A stretch of 64,000 nucleotides of DNA from positions 8,457,719-8,521,718 of the forward strand of contig NC_064046.1 in assembly GCF_932526225.1 (NCBI RefSeq), written 5' to 3'. This document shows, in pieces, positions 1 through 11,374 of the stretch (position 1 is its first letter; each line of letters starts with the position of its first letter). This stretch comes from Nematostella vectensis (lineage: Eukaryota; Cnidaria; Anthozoa; Actiniaria; Edwardsiidae). The translations under genes were made by a program, and so were the position numbers. The notes beneath the pieces were generated by a model. That model was given only the letters and a program-made list of their open reading frames with translations. It was not told where the DNA came from and searched no databases.

Positions 1-172
1 GTAACAAAAAAAACGACGAACTGTGATGTAAAAAATGTCATGTTTATATGGCGTTCTCGTCAACAGCTTTTCGGGAAAATACCCATGCTTATTATGCAAC
101 GTGAACAAGAATGACTTACTGGAAGCCTGATAATCAAGGTCTCTCACTTTTAAGAAAACAAAACGACCTCAC

Positions 173-1751
173 CTGAAATAAACAGTGGGTGTCCCTGTAG
201 TCTGTCTTTGTGCCTAATGATTTCTCCTCCGGCCCTATGCAGGGAGAAATAGAGAGGCATGGTTGGCATTGACCCTGCCCAGTCATAGGCCACCTGTGTA
301 AATAAACAAATGTGCAAATAATTTGAAATATGATGCAAACAATCATATTAACCTTATGACTGAAAGCTAATACTTTGAATAACCAGGCTTCCTGCAGCCA
401 ACATATAATAACCATAGCCTAATATAGATAGCACAAATGCATTAAAGTACATGTATTACTCTACAGAATTGATAGGTATTCTATGGTTGATTCTTTATAT
501 TTTAATCTTTGAAACGGTACAGTATGTGTCTCGTATGGATAACATCAACATGGTGTTCATGTGAATAACCTAAAACTGCAATATTTTAGGTAATTTGGTC
601 ATCCTACAGGAAAGAAGGCTGTGATCTGGAAGGTCTGTCTTGATTCATTTGTGACAGTAATAGTTGTCGATCATTTTGTAGTCTGTTAATTGTAAATCAT
701 GAGTGCGGCATGTGCAATCAAGAATGACGACATTCCCATGATAAGTGTGCACTGTTTTTTTATGAACCTAAAACATAACATACCTGAAAACAAGAGCCTT
801 TGAGAAACTTGTTTCTAATCAATGTGCCTCCAGAGCCTCCAACAGCTATGTTTACCAGGTCTGGGCCCTCGTGTGAGTCACATACCCTGATTTACCTTTG
901 TCTTCTGATGTTTTCCAGTGAAGGGTGTGAAAACAACATATGTAGATAAATAATTATTTGCGTATTTTCAACTCATATTTTTGAAAGGTATTAAAACAAT
1001 GCAGTGGGGCCTCTACAGCATTATGATGGTGTTGTAAATTCCAATAAAAAAGTATTTTATACTAATCTTGCTTTTTTTATACCATAAAAATACACGAAAA
1101 CAGTGTTCAATAAAGGTTTTGGACAATTTGTAATGATATCACTTGACACTTCCTTACCTCACTTTCAGACGAAATTGTTAATGCACCTTCGGCACTACAC
1201 TGGCATCTACTGTATCATCAGCCTGAAAAAATGTGTTGTTTAATTTTGGGATAACCAGCTCAATTTGTGATGTGACTTGTGATACAACTCTTGACCAATT
1301 TATATTCCTCACCTCCCTCTCAGCCAAGCTTGACCCTGCGCCCCCAGCAGCAACAGCATCTACAGGTCTCCCTACTGTATCATCAGCCTGAAATATTTAA
1401 AAATATATTTAATTTTGAGATAACAGGTCCAAATTGTGAAAAGCGCTGTACATACCTCCTTATTTCTATCTTTTTGAAGAGATGAAGCGTAACCCTGTTC
1501 TTGCCATTTTTTAAGATTTCTCTGCTCAGCTAACTTTTGGCTAAAATAAATCAATTTTCATGTTCATTCATCATGGCTAACATTATTAGCTCCATACTAT
1601 TGGTTGTTTAAAACAATTTATCAACAGTTAAAGGTTCTAAACATTTCATTTGTTTTGGTAGGCTTAGTTTTCTTTTTATATTATACATTAGTGAAGTTAC
1701 CTTTCTACAGGGCACAAGCTATTGTCCGTACAAAGACTAGCCATTGCTTGT
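173..1751 (-). CDS. Partial multi-exon gene with UBX-like beta-grasp module (six exons, phases agree)
   Basis: Six minus-strand exons, each bounded by AG and GT, join with compatible phases: 1751-1701, 1540-1456, 1387-1313, 1222-1158, 886-784 and 293-173. The second encodes a charged helix (LAEQRNLKKWQEQGY, then SLQKDRNK). It resembles the EQDxAYxxSLxxDxxK linker that precedes UBX-type domains in FAF1-like proteins and in cnidarian HECT/G2E3-like proteins. The last two exons read LVNIAVGGSGGTLIRNKF and then AYDWAGSMPTMPLYFSL, which fits a beta-grasp UBX-like fold. The remaining 3' exons (possibly HECT) would lie left of position 1. The third and fourth exons both begin ADDTV, so they look like an exon duplication. 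The 65-bp copy (1222-1158) has an in-frame TAA, so this allele may be broken or that exon may be skipped. The family match is from memory; the exon phases are seen directly. Confidence 0.55.
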
Positions 1752-2537
1752 CTGAATACAGTCTCGGTGACCACACCTAAACAAGGCAATGAATATCAGG
1801 CAAGGGACACATGGGAGGGGAGAAGTTGACTCTAAAATTGATATGGAAACTGCTTTGGACATGTAGAATTTTGTATAAAATTAGTTTTCCAAATGAAAGA
1901 GAAATGGATGCATTAAATGCAGGAGATTTTGATTCCATGTCAAAATTTTGACTCCAGAGAGGCTGAAATTCAGAAAAAGAAATACTGAACATGCTTTCCA
2001 CAAAATATAACTTGCCTTCGCATCTCTGAATTATTGTGGGTTCCGTCTGCCCAGTAGACACGATACAAAACACAACCTGTGCATTGCTTCCACCTAGGCG
2101 TTAAAGTGCTAAAGATAAAAAATAATGGTTTTAATAGCATGTAAATAAAAATAGATTTAATCAGGGGCAGCCAAGTGCCCCCATAAGTGAGTAGGCCAAA
2201 GTGGGGCGAGGGGTGGGTAATGGTTTCAGTGGGGGAGGGGTGGTTGCTGATTTAAAATTCTTAAGCGCTATTTAGAAGAACTAAATTAGGGGAAAACTTA
2301 GGCTTTTGGGCGCTGGATTTGAATTGTTCCACAAATTTGTTGTTGGCTGGATACCGCTTGAAAGACTTTGGTTAAAAAAATGTTCATATATAAAGAAACA
2401 TCTGCTCAGTGAAGTGTTGAAGACAGTGTATAGACTATGTATAGAGGGTGACTGCTTTATAGAGGTTTAACTATAATATACTCCATGTTCTCTGCATCTA
2501 TGAATTAAATATTTAAAAACAAATAATTCCTAATTAC

Positions 2538-3753
2538 CTTGAAGGCCGTCATCACTCTTGATCCCATTAACCCAGAATAATGGTGAGGTTTCCTCACTTT
2601 CTGGTGACATGTTTTGCATGTAGGAAGCCAGGTTTCTGCATTTTAAAAAACAAACATTTGTTAAAACTCAGGTTAAAAAATGGAAGTTGAGATGTGTTTA
2701 ATTTCACAGAAGTGTTATTAATTCTTTGCATATTCGTGGCAATAAGATATTCTAAAAATATAATCTTTAGTAAAAACAAGCACCATCCCCCTTGATTGGA
2801 ACTGTGCCTGACTACATAGCTGATGATATAAACAAAATCAATTACACATAGTCTCTGAAGAATTCCAAACACCAAAACTTCCTCCAATATAAAAAAGATA
2901 AAGATCATCTAAACATATAACAATTTTTTTTATTACTTGGGATTGTTAACTGCAAATCCCTATTATATCTGGTTGAAATCAAGTGTGCACTATATGGGTC
3001 TGTATTTTATACTGTCAAATGACCCTCTTTTGAAAGGGTATTCACTTTCACACCTCTCCTGACAATACTTTATAAAAGCAAATTTAAATAGTAAATTGTA
3101 AATTACTGTAAATTACTAGGCAGCAACAAACCTAAAAATATGTATGAAAACGTAAGTATAATAGTTTTACAGTATAATAGTTTTACAAGGGTGGTCTCCC
3201 CAACAGTGTGCACCATGTGCTTAGAGTTACTTGTGAATTTTGAGTGGTAGCAAAAAGCATGTTGGCCCCTCAGTAGACCAAAGCCATTTAGAATGAACGT
3301 ACTACCAATATTTGTACAGGAATGGCTGGAAGGTTGTATACAATTTTTTTTCACTATGTTAGTCTGATTACGGCAGATCCCCTAAAATGGAATCCTCCTA
3401 ATACTATTAATCATACCTGTTTGCTTGGGCACAGAATCAAATAGCCCTCTGTCCGATAAATCTTCGGATATTGTTCCAACTGAAAAAAAAGTTTATTCTT
3501 TTCAAATTTGTTCTTTCAGCTACTTGTTGGTTTTGTTTCTAGTCCCTGTAATGACTATCTATCTAACTGCAACACGAAAACATGAATAAAGATGTAGTTT
3601 CATGGTCTTTTAAAAAGTCAACCTGAATATATATACTTCCTGATTTACATCATATTTTTTTTTCATGGGAAGAGGAGGGCAACGTGGTAGATCATATGTT
3701 CATTACTAGTTAGTTACCTTGATGACCTCTTCCATAAAATGCTGGTCACTCTT
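2538..3753 (-). CDS. Exon-like blocks probably upstream in the same minus-strand gene
   Basis: Three short blocks lie between polypyrimidine-AG and GT signals on the minus strand: 3753-3718 (36 bp, reads KSDQHFMEEVIK), 3479-3417 (63 bp) and 2635-2538 (98 bp). The first two preserve phase. The 98-bp block is open in two frames, and neither passes cleanly to the next exon at 1751, so at least one exon is missing or the block is decayed. I recognise no domain. Their position and strand suggest they belong with the UBX-like exons downstream. Confidence 0.35.
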
Positions 3754-3972
3754 CTACAATAGTGGAAGCTGTTGATCTATGGACTATTATAAGAAATAAG
3801 AAGAAAAGTCAGTCAACTACAGTACTCAATAGAAATATCCACTTACTCATATTGAACATTATTTAGAACTTGATATATCATGTTCCTGTGTATCTTAAGC
3901 ATGGTAGAAAAAGTATCCAAATGAAAATATTAACTGTTACACAAAAACAAACATTGGCTCCACCTGTTTATG

Positions 3973-4738
3973 TTATGCTTGTTCTTTAATATGGTAAAAA
4001 AGATCCGCAGGCGATATATTCACTGGTGACCGTTCTTGGGTGTTAATGGGTGATGGTGAGGAAGCAGCAGCAGGTGAAATATGTAGTTCGGGTAAAGGTG
4101 AAGAATGGATGATGGGCGATGGAGAAGTAGGTTGTTCTGGGTTTGTTAAAATGCTTAAGAGGTTTAGGGTGGATGTAGAGGGATTAGCATCATCCTTATC
4201 ATCACTACTTGTGATGTCCTCATACTGATGGATATCTTGCATAAAGGCAGAGGCCAATGAGTTGAAACTGGCTGCACCACTTACTATTGCAGCCCTTGCT
4301 GAGGTAGCGGCAGAGTTATTGTTGTCACGAAGAGTGGTTACGCTTGATAACGAGGCAGTGACAGGGGTAGATGTGCTACTTGATAACAAGGCGGTTGAGG
4401 TAAAAGTGCTTGACGATGAGGTGGTAGCAGGGTTGGTGGCGGTGCTTGATGATGAGGTGGTAGCAGTGTTGGTGGCTGTTTGGGGATGAGATGGTAGCAG
4501 GGTTAATGGCTATGCTTGACGATGAGGTGGTAGCAGGGTTTGTGGCAGTGCTTAACAATGAGATGGTAGCAGGGGTGATGATGTTGCTTGATGACGAGGT
4601 GGCAGGGATGCTTGGGGTGGCTGTGGTTGGTGGTACAACATACACTGTTGGCTTGGAGTTTTTTAAGAGCTCCTTTATTTGGGATGCACTGAAATCGTTG
4701 CCAATGTGAATAGTGCATGCGCACCACCAGAACCGCAT
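3973..4738 (-). CDS. Ser/Thr/Pro-rich low-complexity ORF with 36-bp repeats, frameshifted
   Basis: The minus strand encodes a Ser/Thr/Ala/Pro-rich stretch built on a 12-residue repeat (ATNPATTSSSSI-like, 36 bp) between about 4620 and 4390. A non-repetitive C-terminal part ends with TAA near 3973. A two-base shortfall in one repeat near 4480 shifts the frame, so the protein reads as two overlapping ORFs. A plausible acceptor precedes an exon start near 4691 (ASQIKELLKNSKPTVYV). It may be the N-terminal disordered exon of the gene that continues leftward, but the TAA at its end is not followed by a clear donor. No domain is recognised. Confidence 0.35.
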
Positions 4739-5289
4739 TTAAAGTACCGAAGGCTGTTGAGACAAAAACTTGAAGTTATAACCCCAAAGCATACTCTCAG
4801 GTATTAAAAGTTGCAGGAATACATGCATATATTAGAATCACAACAACAATTAAAGAAATTCATTTCTTAGGACAAGTACCAATAGGGTGATAGAGAATTA
4901 TGCCGCTAAGTCAGAGTTTAAAGGCTTTTATGTCTCGTTGCCTCTGCGTGCTACATGCTGCTGCGCTGCCTGAGCTTTGTTTACTGGGCAATATAACACA
5001 CAACCAACTATTTGTTTGTAAATGGCAAAGGGGGAAAACCCGATGCCGCTTTATTAAAATTATAATTCAAAATAAAAAATTTATAGTGTTTCTATAACAT
5101 TATTTTCAATAATAATAACCTTAGCCCAGTAAAGGTGTGGGCAATCAAAACGCCATGAGCAGCGCCATACGCTGTTGCCCCACACCAGGCAAGCGCAGCG
5201 CCAACAACAACGATTATCCGAAATTATGATTGAAAGAGTCTGAGCTTGACTCGTCGGTTACTAATGCAGGACTAAGTACATGACTACCC

Positions 5290-5790
5290 TTGTAGGACAT
5301 GTCACCTTGCCCTTATAAATTTGATCAATTAAAAGACATAATATCTACGAAAATATACAAGCAAGGGCATGGGGTTCACTATGAATGCCCTTGCAAGACA
5401 GTGTGTAACTTTTTACCCCCAAATGCCTGGACTACAGGTTTTAGGCATAAAGACATGAATGCCCTTGCAAAACATGCCACCACACCTAAGTCAAAATTAC
5501 TGCTAATACTAAGGTTATCACTATGAATGCCCTTGCAAGACATATAATTTTAGGCACTACGGTAGTAAGCTCAACACTATTTTAGGCACTACGGTAGTAA
5601 GCTCAACACTAAGGGACATGAATGCCCTTGCAAAACATGCCACCAAATAGGACGAATGTACCCATAAAGGGTACCTTTACTAAATAAAATTAACTAGGTG
5701 AATTGAAACGAGAAAAATAATTGGGTGCACTTTGAATGCCCTTGCAGACATAGTGCCCTACACTGCACAGTAGCTTTACTAAGGAATTCA
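5290..5790. repeat. Interspersed AATGCCCTTGCAA repeats and a 31-bp tandem duplication
   Basis: A core AATGCCCTTGCA occurs five times (about 5384, 5459, 5526, 5620 and 5734), usually followed by AGACAT or AAACATGCCACCA. A segment starting TTTTAGGCACTACGG is duplicated in tandem at about 5548-5610. The block lies directly 3' of the DIRS recombinase remnant, so it is probably the 3' terminal region of that element. That assignment is inference. Confidence 0.5.
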
Positions 5791-5794
5791 ATTA

Positions 5795-5960
5795 GAAATG
5801 TTAGCAATACGAATGTATCTGAGGAAAGCGTTGGACTTTCAACGGCCTAGTGTGCGAATCTGTGCATCGGAAAAGCCGAGATTGGCTACATGGCTAGCTG
5901 CACCAATGCGGAAGCTATGTCCCTTATACTTAGAAGAATCAAGGCCACAGTATGTAATAG
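5795..5960 (-). pseudogene. DIRS tyrosine recombinase, C-terminal catalytic part
   Basis: The minus strand encodes CGLDSSKYKGHSFRIGAASH, then GFSDAQIRTLGR, a stop, and KSNAFLRYIRI. This carries the HxxR box (GHSFR) and the nucleophile tyrosine region (RYIR) of DIRS recombinases. The TGA at 5839-5841 sits where these proteins normally have Trp (GRWKS), so it looks like a Trp-to-stop change. This piece is the missing end of the ORF at 8060-8725, from which it is separated by the inserted LINE. Confidence 0.75.
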
Positions 5961-6019
5961 CTAAATAATAACTTTATTTATAACACTCTTGCCCCGACAA
6001 TTATACTAAATGCTGATTT

Positions 6020-6030
6020 CCACTGGGGGC

Positions 6031-6110
<80 letters not shown>

Positions 6111-6130
6111 ATATAATATAATCTAGCCTA
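6020..6130. repeat. (TA)n microsatellite
   Basis: A run of alternating TA, about 70 bases, followed by AT-rich sequence. It lies at the 3' end of the inserted LINE and may have grown from its tail. Confidence 0.9.
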
Positions 6131-6215
6131 TATAATATCTATTATAAAAACTGAGAAAGATAAAAGAAAGAAATATAATATATTAATTAATTAATTACTG
6201 TATAAAATTATAGTA

Positions 6216-7919
6216 TTATAAATTATAGTAATTACTGTAAATATTGGTGAAGGTGTGAGCATTTAATTGATTTGAAAAGGCTTTTAAATTTTGGCAATTT
6301 CTAATGTTTTCAGGGAGAGAGTTCCAAATTTTTGCTCCATTGTAACTGAAGCTTTTTTTCATAAATTCTGTTTTAGGGAGTGGTGCGGTGTGGGAGCCTC
6401 TCAGGCAATAGGAGGTAAAGTTGGTCTTACTTTTAAAAAGATCAGTAAGACAGCTCGGCGCAAGACCGTTAATCACTTTATACATTTGTTTTGCTTTTGT
6501 TTTTGTCCTCTGGACCTCCAGCGTATCCCACCCAAGTTCCGCCAGAGCCCCAGAGGCCGGATCCTCATTGGATGTTCTGGTGATCACTCTTGCTGCTCTA
6601 TTTTGGAGTTTTTGAAGTCTTTTGGAATTTTCCTGGCCGAGAGTATCCCACACTTCACTGCAGTAATTAAAATGTGGCCGAATAATTGCATTATGGATTG
6701 ACAGTAAAGTGTCCCTGTCAACAAAGTCGAGAATTCGTCTTAAAGCTCCTATTCCAGAGCTGACTTTTTCAGCGACATTGTCGATATGGTGATCCCAGTT
6801 GAGATGCTCATTAATTTCTATCCCGAGAACCCTACTTTGTCTAATCTGCTTTATGTTTTTATCGTCAATTGTAATATTAGGGTGACAAGGGAGGTTTCTC
6901 AGCTTATAATGAGAACCCATTACAAGAAAATCTGTTTTAGCCACATTTAGACTCAATTTGTTGGCTAGCAACCACTCCTTAACATTTCCCAGGTCCTCAT
7001 TCATGGCCACCTCCACCTCTTCCATTGTTTCTCCCGATATCGTGAGATTAGTGTCATCCGCAAACATTCGTGGAGATGCACAACTTAGACATTGGGGAAG
7101 ATCATTTATATATATAAGGAAGAATAGGGGACCAAGAATTGAGCCCTGTGGAATTCCACATTTAATTTGGCTTTCGGAAGACATAACTCCATTCAGCTGG
7201 CATTTTTGTTTACGGTTGGTTAAGTAAGACTGTAATAATAACAAGGCATTCCCCGTGATACCATACATTTCTAACTTGCGAAGTAATACCCCGTGGTTTA
7301 CAGTATCAAATGCCTTTTTTAGGTCCAGAAATACGACCAAGTTAAACAATTTTCTATCCATGTTAACATACCAGCTGTTAGTACAATCGAGAAGCGCAGA
7401 TGTGGTAGAATGTAACTTCCGAAAGCCAAATCGGTGATCAGATAGTATATTGTTTTTAATCAAGTAGTCATACAGCTGTTCAAACATTATGTTCTCCATA
7501 AGCTTGCTAATCACTGGCAGGATAGAGATAGGCCGATAGTTATCCGGTATATTCTTTGCCCCTTTTTTGAAAAGAGGTAGGACTCTGGCCATTTTCCACT
7601 CATCTGGAAAACAGCATGTAATTATCGCGTTGTTAAAGATATAAGAAAGCGACGGAGAAATGGAACTAGCAGCAGCTTTCAATATCTTGCCAGAGATTTT
7701 GTCAATACCAGTTACCTTTGAGCTAGAGAGGTTGCTCAAGAGTTTCAAAACTTTGTTAGGAGACGACAATTTAAAATGTGTCATATTTACCTGGCAAGAC
7801 TTAACAAAACTTTCAAATGATGTATTAGTAGGTGGCATTGAATAAGGATTGAGATCGCCGTAGTTTAGAGGCGGTTTTGGAGGAAGTTCTGACATTTTGT
7901 AAGGGAGCTTCTGAAACAC
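6216..7919 (-). CDS. LINE reverse transcriptase (Jockey/CR1-group), 5'-truncated, inserted in DIRS recombinase
   Basis: A 567-residue open frame of non-LTR reverse transcriptase. Motifs in order: SKVTGIDKISGKIL, FKKGAKNIPDNYRPISILP, the first catalytic Asp in FLDLKKAFDTVNH, GIPQGSILGPLFFLIYINDLP (the IPQG box), and FADDTNLTI with the catalytic DD. After the thumb there is a C-terminal region ending in SLPENIRN. No endonuclease domain is present, as expected of a 5'-truncated LINE copy. The frame is intact over its length. DIRS recombinase coding lies on both sides (5960 and 7975), so this LINE landed inside an existing DIRS copy. Clade-level naming needs a phylogeny. Confidence 0.85.
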   Translation of the reverse strand: MFQKLPYKMSELPPKPPLNYGDLNPYSMPPTNTSFESFVKSCQVNMTHFKLSSPNKVLKLLSNLSSSKVTGIDKISGKILKAAASSISPSLSYIFNNAIITCCFPDEWKMARVLPLFKKGAKNIPDNYRPISILPVISKLMENIMFEQLYDYLIKNNILSDHRFGFRKLHSTTSALLDCTNSWYVNMDRKLFNLVVFLDLKKAFDTVNHGVLLRKLEMYGITGNALLLLQSYLTNRKQKCQLNGVMSSESQIKCGIPQGSILGPLFFLIYINDLPQCLSCASPRMFADDTNLTISGETMEEVEVAMNEDLGNVKEWLLANKLSLNVAKTDFLVMGSHYKLRNLPCHPNITIDDKNIKQIRQSRVLGIEINEHLNWDHHIDNVAEKVSSGIGALRRILDFVDRDTLLSIHNAIIRPHFNYCSEVWDTLGQENSKRLQKLQNRAARVITRTSNEDPASGALAELGWDTLEVQRTKTKAKQMYKVINGLAPSCLTDLFKSKTNFTSYCLRGSHTAPLPKTEFMKKSFSYNGAKIWNSLPENIRNCQNLKAFSNQLNAHTFTNIYSNYYNL

Positions 7920-7974
7920 GTCTGTCCGCCATTGCTAATTACGAGTACGAGTGACAGTACAGCTTGACAGAGCA

Positions 7975-8725
7975 GAGAAGAAAAAGTATTCGAGACACAG
8001 GGCTACCATCGATACCTAGAAATAAAGCACCTGCACGGGAACCCCTTAACCGTAGATACTCAGTTAAAGCTGTTACAGGACAAACACCCTTCTGACGGTT
8101 TATAGTTATAGAAAAAAGTAGGCTGGTTATAGCTATGCTTAAAATCCTGAAATGACACTTTATACCCTGTCACTTTGTTATCACTGTTGAGTATGGGACA
8201 TAGCTGATGCAATTGCAATGGGAGGTTAGCCTCCTTTTTATTGACAGTCATTTCTCCAACTCTCAAAAAGGCAAAAAATGCTGTTAGACACATTGTACGA
8301 AACAATGTCTCCTGAAAGACTGACCCGGTGACTGATGGGGCAACAGACACAATCCTACGCAGTATTGGTAATGAAAAAGGTAACCTACAGTCCACCCTAG
8401 AACCCAGTTCAGTGTAGCCTTTGATCATCTGAATGATATAAAATACCTTAGTTGGGTCAGGGAGACCTGCTAATTTGTGAGAATAGCCTAAAGCTGACAC
8501 ATAGGTATTTACTGTTGATGGGGCATATTGCTTGTCAAACAGGTAAGCCAAAAAGAGAGCTAACATTGTGGGTGAAATGGGCAACGAAACTTGCGCAGTG
8601 TTGAAGGTATCGTCTAAGAACTGTCTAAATAATACACAAGCCCTCTTGTAAGTAGGGCGAGAAGAAGGTTGAAGGCTAGAATGCATGAGCTCACTGACTA
8701 TAGCTGCCAATTTTGTGGGAGCCAC
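7975..8725 (-). pseudogene. DIRS tyrosine recombinase, N-terminal and core part
   Basis: The minus strand gives a SAM-like N-terminal core-binding region (RPTYKRACVLFRQFLDD, then PSTVNTYVSALGYSHKLAG) and the start of the catalytic domain (TAFFAFLRVGEMT), with the first Arg of the RHRY set in FLRVGE. The frame closes at 8060 but continues after a one-base shift near 8090 (VTALTEYLRLRGS, ALFLGIDG) to about 7975, where the LINE begins. The rest is at 5960-5795. The upstream overlap with the RNase H frame is usual for DIRS elements. Confidence 0.75.
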
Positions 8726-9336
8726 TCCTGCGGAATGTCTACAGGTGTGGTATTCATGGAATCTGGGGCCAGGCGCTTGAAAGCATCCGTCTGCAAGCGA
8801 GATAATCTATCAGCCAGAGTATTCTGAACGGCTGGTATGTGTTTTGCTTTAAACAAGATGTTGTTCTGTAAGCAAATCAAGACCAGCTTACGTACAAAGA
8901 ACATGAGGGATTTATCCTGGCACGATTGCTTGTTTATATTATGCACTAAAGCCTCATTATCGGTGAAAAACAATACACATTTATTCTGCATCAGGTGGCC
9001 CCAAAGCTGAAGACCTAATACTATGGGGTAAAACTCCAATTTTGCTATGTTCTTGTCCAACCAAGAAGATGGCCAACTACCGTAACACCGCTCGTTACCA
9101 AATATGGCACCAAAGCCCAAGGAACCAGCTGCATCTGTATATAATCTCAATTTCTGAGAATTGGACCTGTAATCATCTAAGAAAAATGAACAACCATTGA
9201 AAGAGGACAGAAAAACCAGCCATACATTTAAATCTTCCTTAGCGGCCTTAGTCAACCTTATTTTATGATGAGGTGCCTTAATGCCTATCGTCAAGTTGAT
9301 TAAACGACGTAAAAAGGCTCTACCCGGGATGACCAC
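8698..9336 (-). CDS. DIRS RNase H domain
   Basis: A 212-residue frame with the RNase H signature of DIRS pol: LRLYTDAAGSLGFGAIFG (first catalytic Asp), KLEFYPIVLGLQLWG (Glu in the usual place), LFFTDNEALVHNINKQ (Asp), and a C-terminal helix ending in TLADRLSRLQ. It follows the reverse transcriptase and overlaps the recombinase N-terminus by about 28 bases. It degrades the RNA of the RNA-DNA hybrid in reverse transcription. It is separated from the RT frame by a frameshift or stop between 9336 and 9377. Confidence 0.75.
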   Translation of the reverse strand: MVIPGRAFLRRLINLTIGIKAPHHKIRLTKAAKEDLNVWLVFLSSFNGCSFFLDDYRSNSQKLRLYTDAAGSLGFGAIFGNERCYGSWPSSWLDKNIAKLEFYPIVLGLQLWGHLMQNKCVLFFTDNEALVHNINKQSCQDKSLMFFVRKLVLICLQNNILFKAKHIPAVQNTLADRLSRLQTDAFKRLAPDSMNTTPVDIPQEWLPQNWQL

Positions 9337-9376
9337 AGAGCAAGCAAAATTTAATAATCCAACCAGAGATTGTAGC

Positions 9377-10099
9377 TCACGTAATGAAACTATTTTTACG
9401 GCGCAAAAACTCAGTAATAAGTGTAATGCATTTATCTAGCTTATCCTGGGGTAACCTAGCCTCCATCTGGATTGTATCCAGTTCTATGCCTGCAAATGAT
9501 AATGCAGGAGATGGGCCGCAGGTTTTCTCTGGTGCCATTGGGATTCCAAGATATGCACAAAGATCCAAAAACACCTCAAGCTGTCGCTGACATAATTCGG
9601 CTGATGGTGCTACAATAAAAAAATCATCTAGCAAATGAAGCATATTGGTTATCCCGAATTGAGACTGAGCTATCCACTGAATAGCTGTACTAAATGTCTC
9701 AAAGGTCTTACACGAACTTGAGCAACCCATTGGCATACAACGATCATAGTAATATACGTCTCTCCATTTGATTCCTAATAAGTGGTGGTCTTATGGCCTT
9801 ATTGGTATTATGCGAAATGCACTTTTAATATCTGTTTTAGCCAAAAAGGACCCGCGACCAACTGACTTAACGAGTTGAATAGCATCACTAATTGTTGAAT
9901 AGAGAACACTAGTATTATCAGATGAAATGCCGGAATTCACGGAATCGCCATCAGGGAAAGACAGATGATGAATAAGCCTAAACTCCCCTGGGGCCTTCTT
10001 AGGCACAGCGCCCAGGTGAAAAACAGGGAAAGGTGGGGAATCAAAAGGACCTGCTAAGTGTCCCATTTCTAATTCCTTGCCGATTTTACTATCCACCAC
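9377..10099 (-). pseudogene. DIRS reverse transcriptase, two frames
   Basis: The upstream piece (10099-9791) reads HLGAVPKKAPGEFRLIHHLS and FLAKTDIKSAFRIIPI, the latter with the first catalytic Asp. The downstream piece (9736-9377) starts MPMGCSSSCKTFETFSTAIQW and carries LLDDFFIVAPS, where DIRS enzymes have the catalytic LDD, then SFAGIELD. A frame break near 9740-9790 separates them. The DIRS type is shown by the PxGxSSSC box and LDD in place of the YADD of LINEs. Confidence 0.75.
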
Positions 10100-10186
10100 T
10101 TGGCTTCAAAAGATACTCTTTCCCCTTCAAAATGAAGAGGAAAACCCTTAGTAAAGCCACTGTGCAGTTGTTGAACAAGGGAAGGC

Positions 10187-11275
10187 TCAGCCGGCTAACA
10201 ATTCAATAAGTCTGTCACTTTTTACTGGTGTTGGGGGTTCCATTGCGGGATTGGGCTGTCTGGGGCCTGTTAAACTTGTTTTGGGGACGAAAATTACAAG
10301 AAAGGGCATGGTGTGACGCCCCACACTTGTAGCAAGTATGTTTGTAGTCACAGCCTGAGCAACCCGCTCCCCTGTGGAAGTTATAACATACTCCTTTTGG
10401 CATACCCGACAAATGCCTGGCCACAGGCTTGGCTGCGCCCTTAAAAGTTGGCCTCTGGGTCTGAGTACCTTGGGAGCGAAGCCATAGCTCGGAGTGAATT
10501 GCATCCCAAGGCATTACAGATGCCCTTGTCTCCCGCATTCATCTAAAATTTTCATCGTATAGTTTCCAATTCTGCCCCCTGACAGCCAAATCCCGAATGA
10601 CATCCCCATACTTCATGAGAGCTGGGCCCTCATTAGGGTACTTTCGTAAATATACCCCAACAAAAACATGAAATGCTGATAGCCAATCATCTATTGAGCG
10701 AATACGTTTTGGCTTACTTGTTGGTTCAAAACAGACCGATGGTCGGTCGATTTCATCTACCTTGGACAATGTGATTTGAAATCTATCTGCCTTCACAGAA
10801 CTATCTATCTGCAGCTCTTGTATCAAGTGGCAATATCAAGTGGCAATATCAATAATCCAAAGTCGATAAATCCGTTATTCCAAATCTTACTGCGTAATTT
10901 CACAGAGACGCGGTGGTCTATAGGTACGCCAATGGACAAAAAGCTTTGGTTGGGCTCCATACCTGACAGAGCGTCCTGTATTGATTAAATAGAATCCTCC
11001 ACGAAGGACAGGAGGGTTGTCAGGAATAGCTGCAGTTTGTGCTTGCTGTATTAACGGGAGCAGCTGTCTCGTCACTTCAGAGGTTACCTCAGCAGTCACT
11101 CTCCTCACTATATCTGCGACAAGGGTAGCTGATTCTGTTGATGTTGCTGGAATGATTTCAGCCTCTGTTGTCCTGCGGCCAGCTCGTTTGCGTTTTTTTT
11201 AGGAGGGGCAGGCACCTCTACAACCAGGTTCGGTTCGGTAGTATGTTTTGGTTTTCTCGTTGAACGTCTTGGAGG
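10187..11275 (-). pseudogene. DIRS gag-like protein with Cys/His knuckle
   Basis: A likely start is ATG at about 11275 (MPPRRSTRKPKHTTEPNL). The frame breaks at an eight-A run near 11200 and continues as a helical region (ADIVRRVTAEVTSEVTRQLL). The C-terminal part (10538-10187) has a zinc-knuckle-like cluster, CYNFHRGAGCSGCDYKHTCY followed by KCGASHHALSC, as in DIRS gag proteins that bind nucleic acid. Intermediate frames at 10826-10539 fit the gag core (DRPSVCFEPTSKPKRI, then SIDDWLSAFHVF). Several frame changes make this copy non-functional as read. Confidence 0.6.
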
Positions 11276-11374
11276 CATCTGAAATGAATATAAAAGGATG
11301 GGAGATGCCTGACCAAAAACATCAACACAAAATTGTATGAATAGTGTATAAATAAATAAATAGAAATCCCCATT

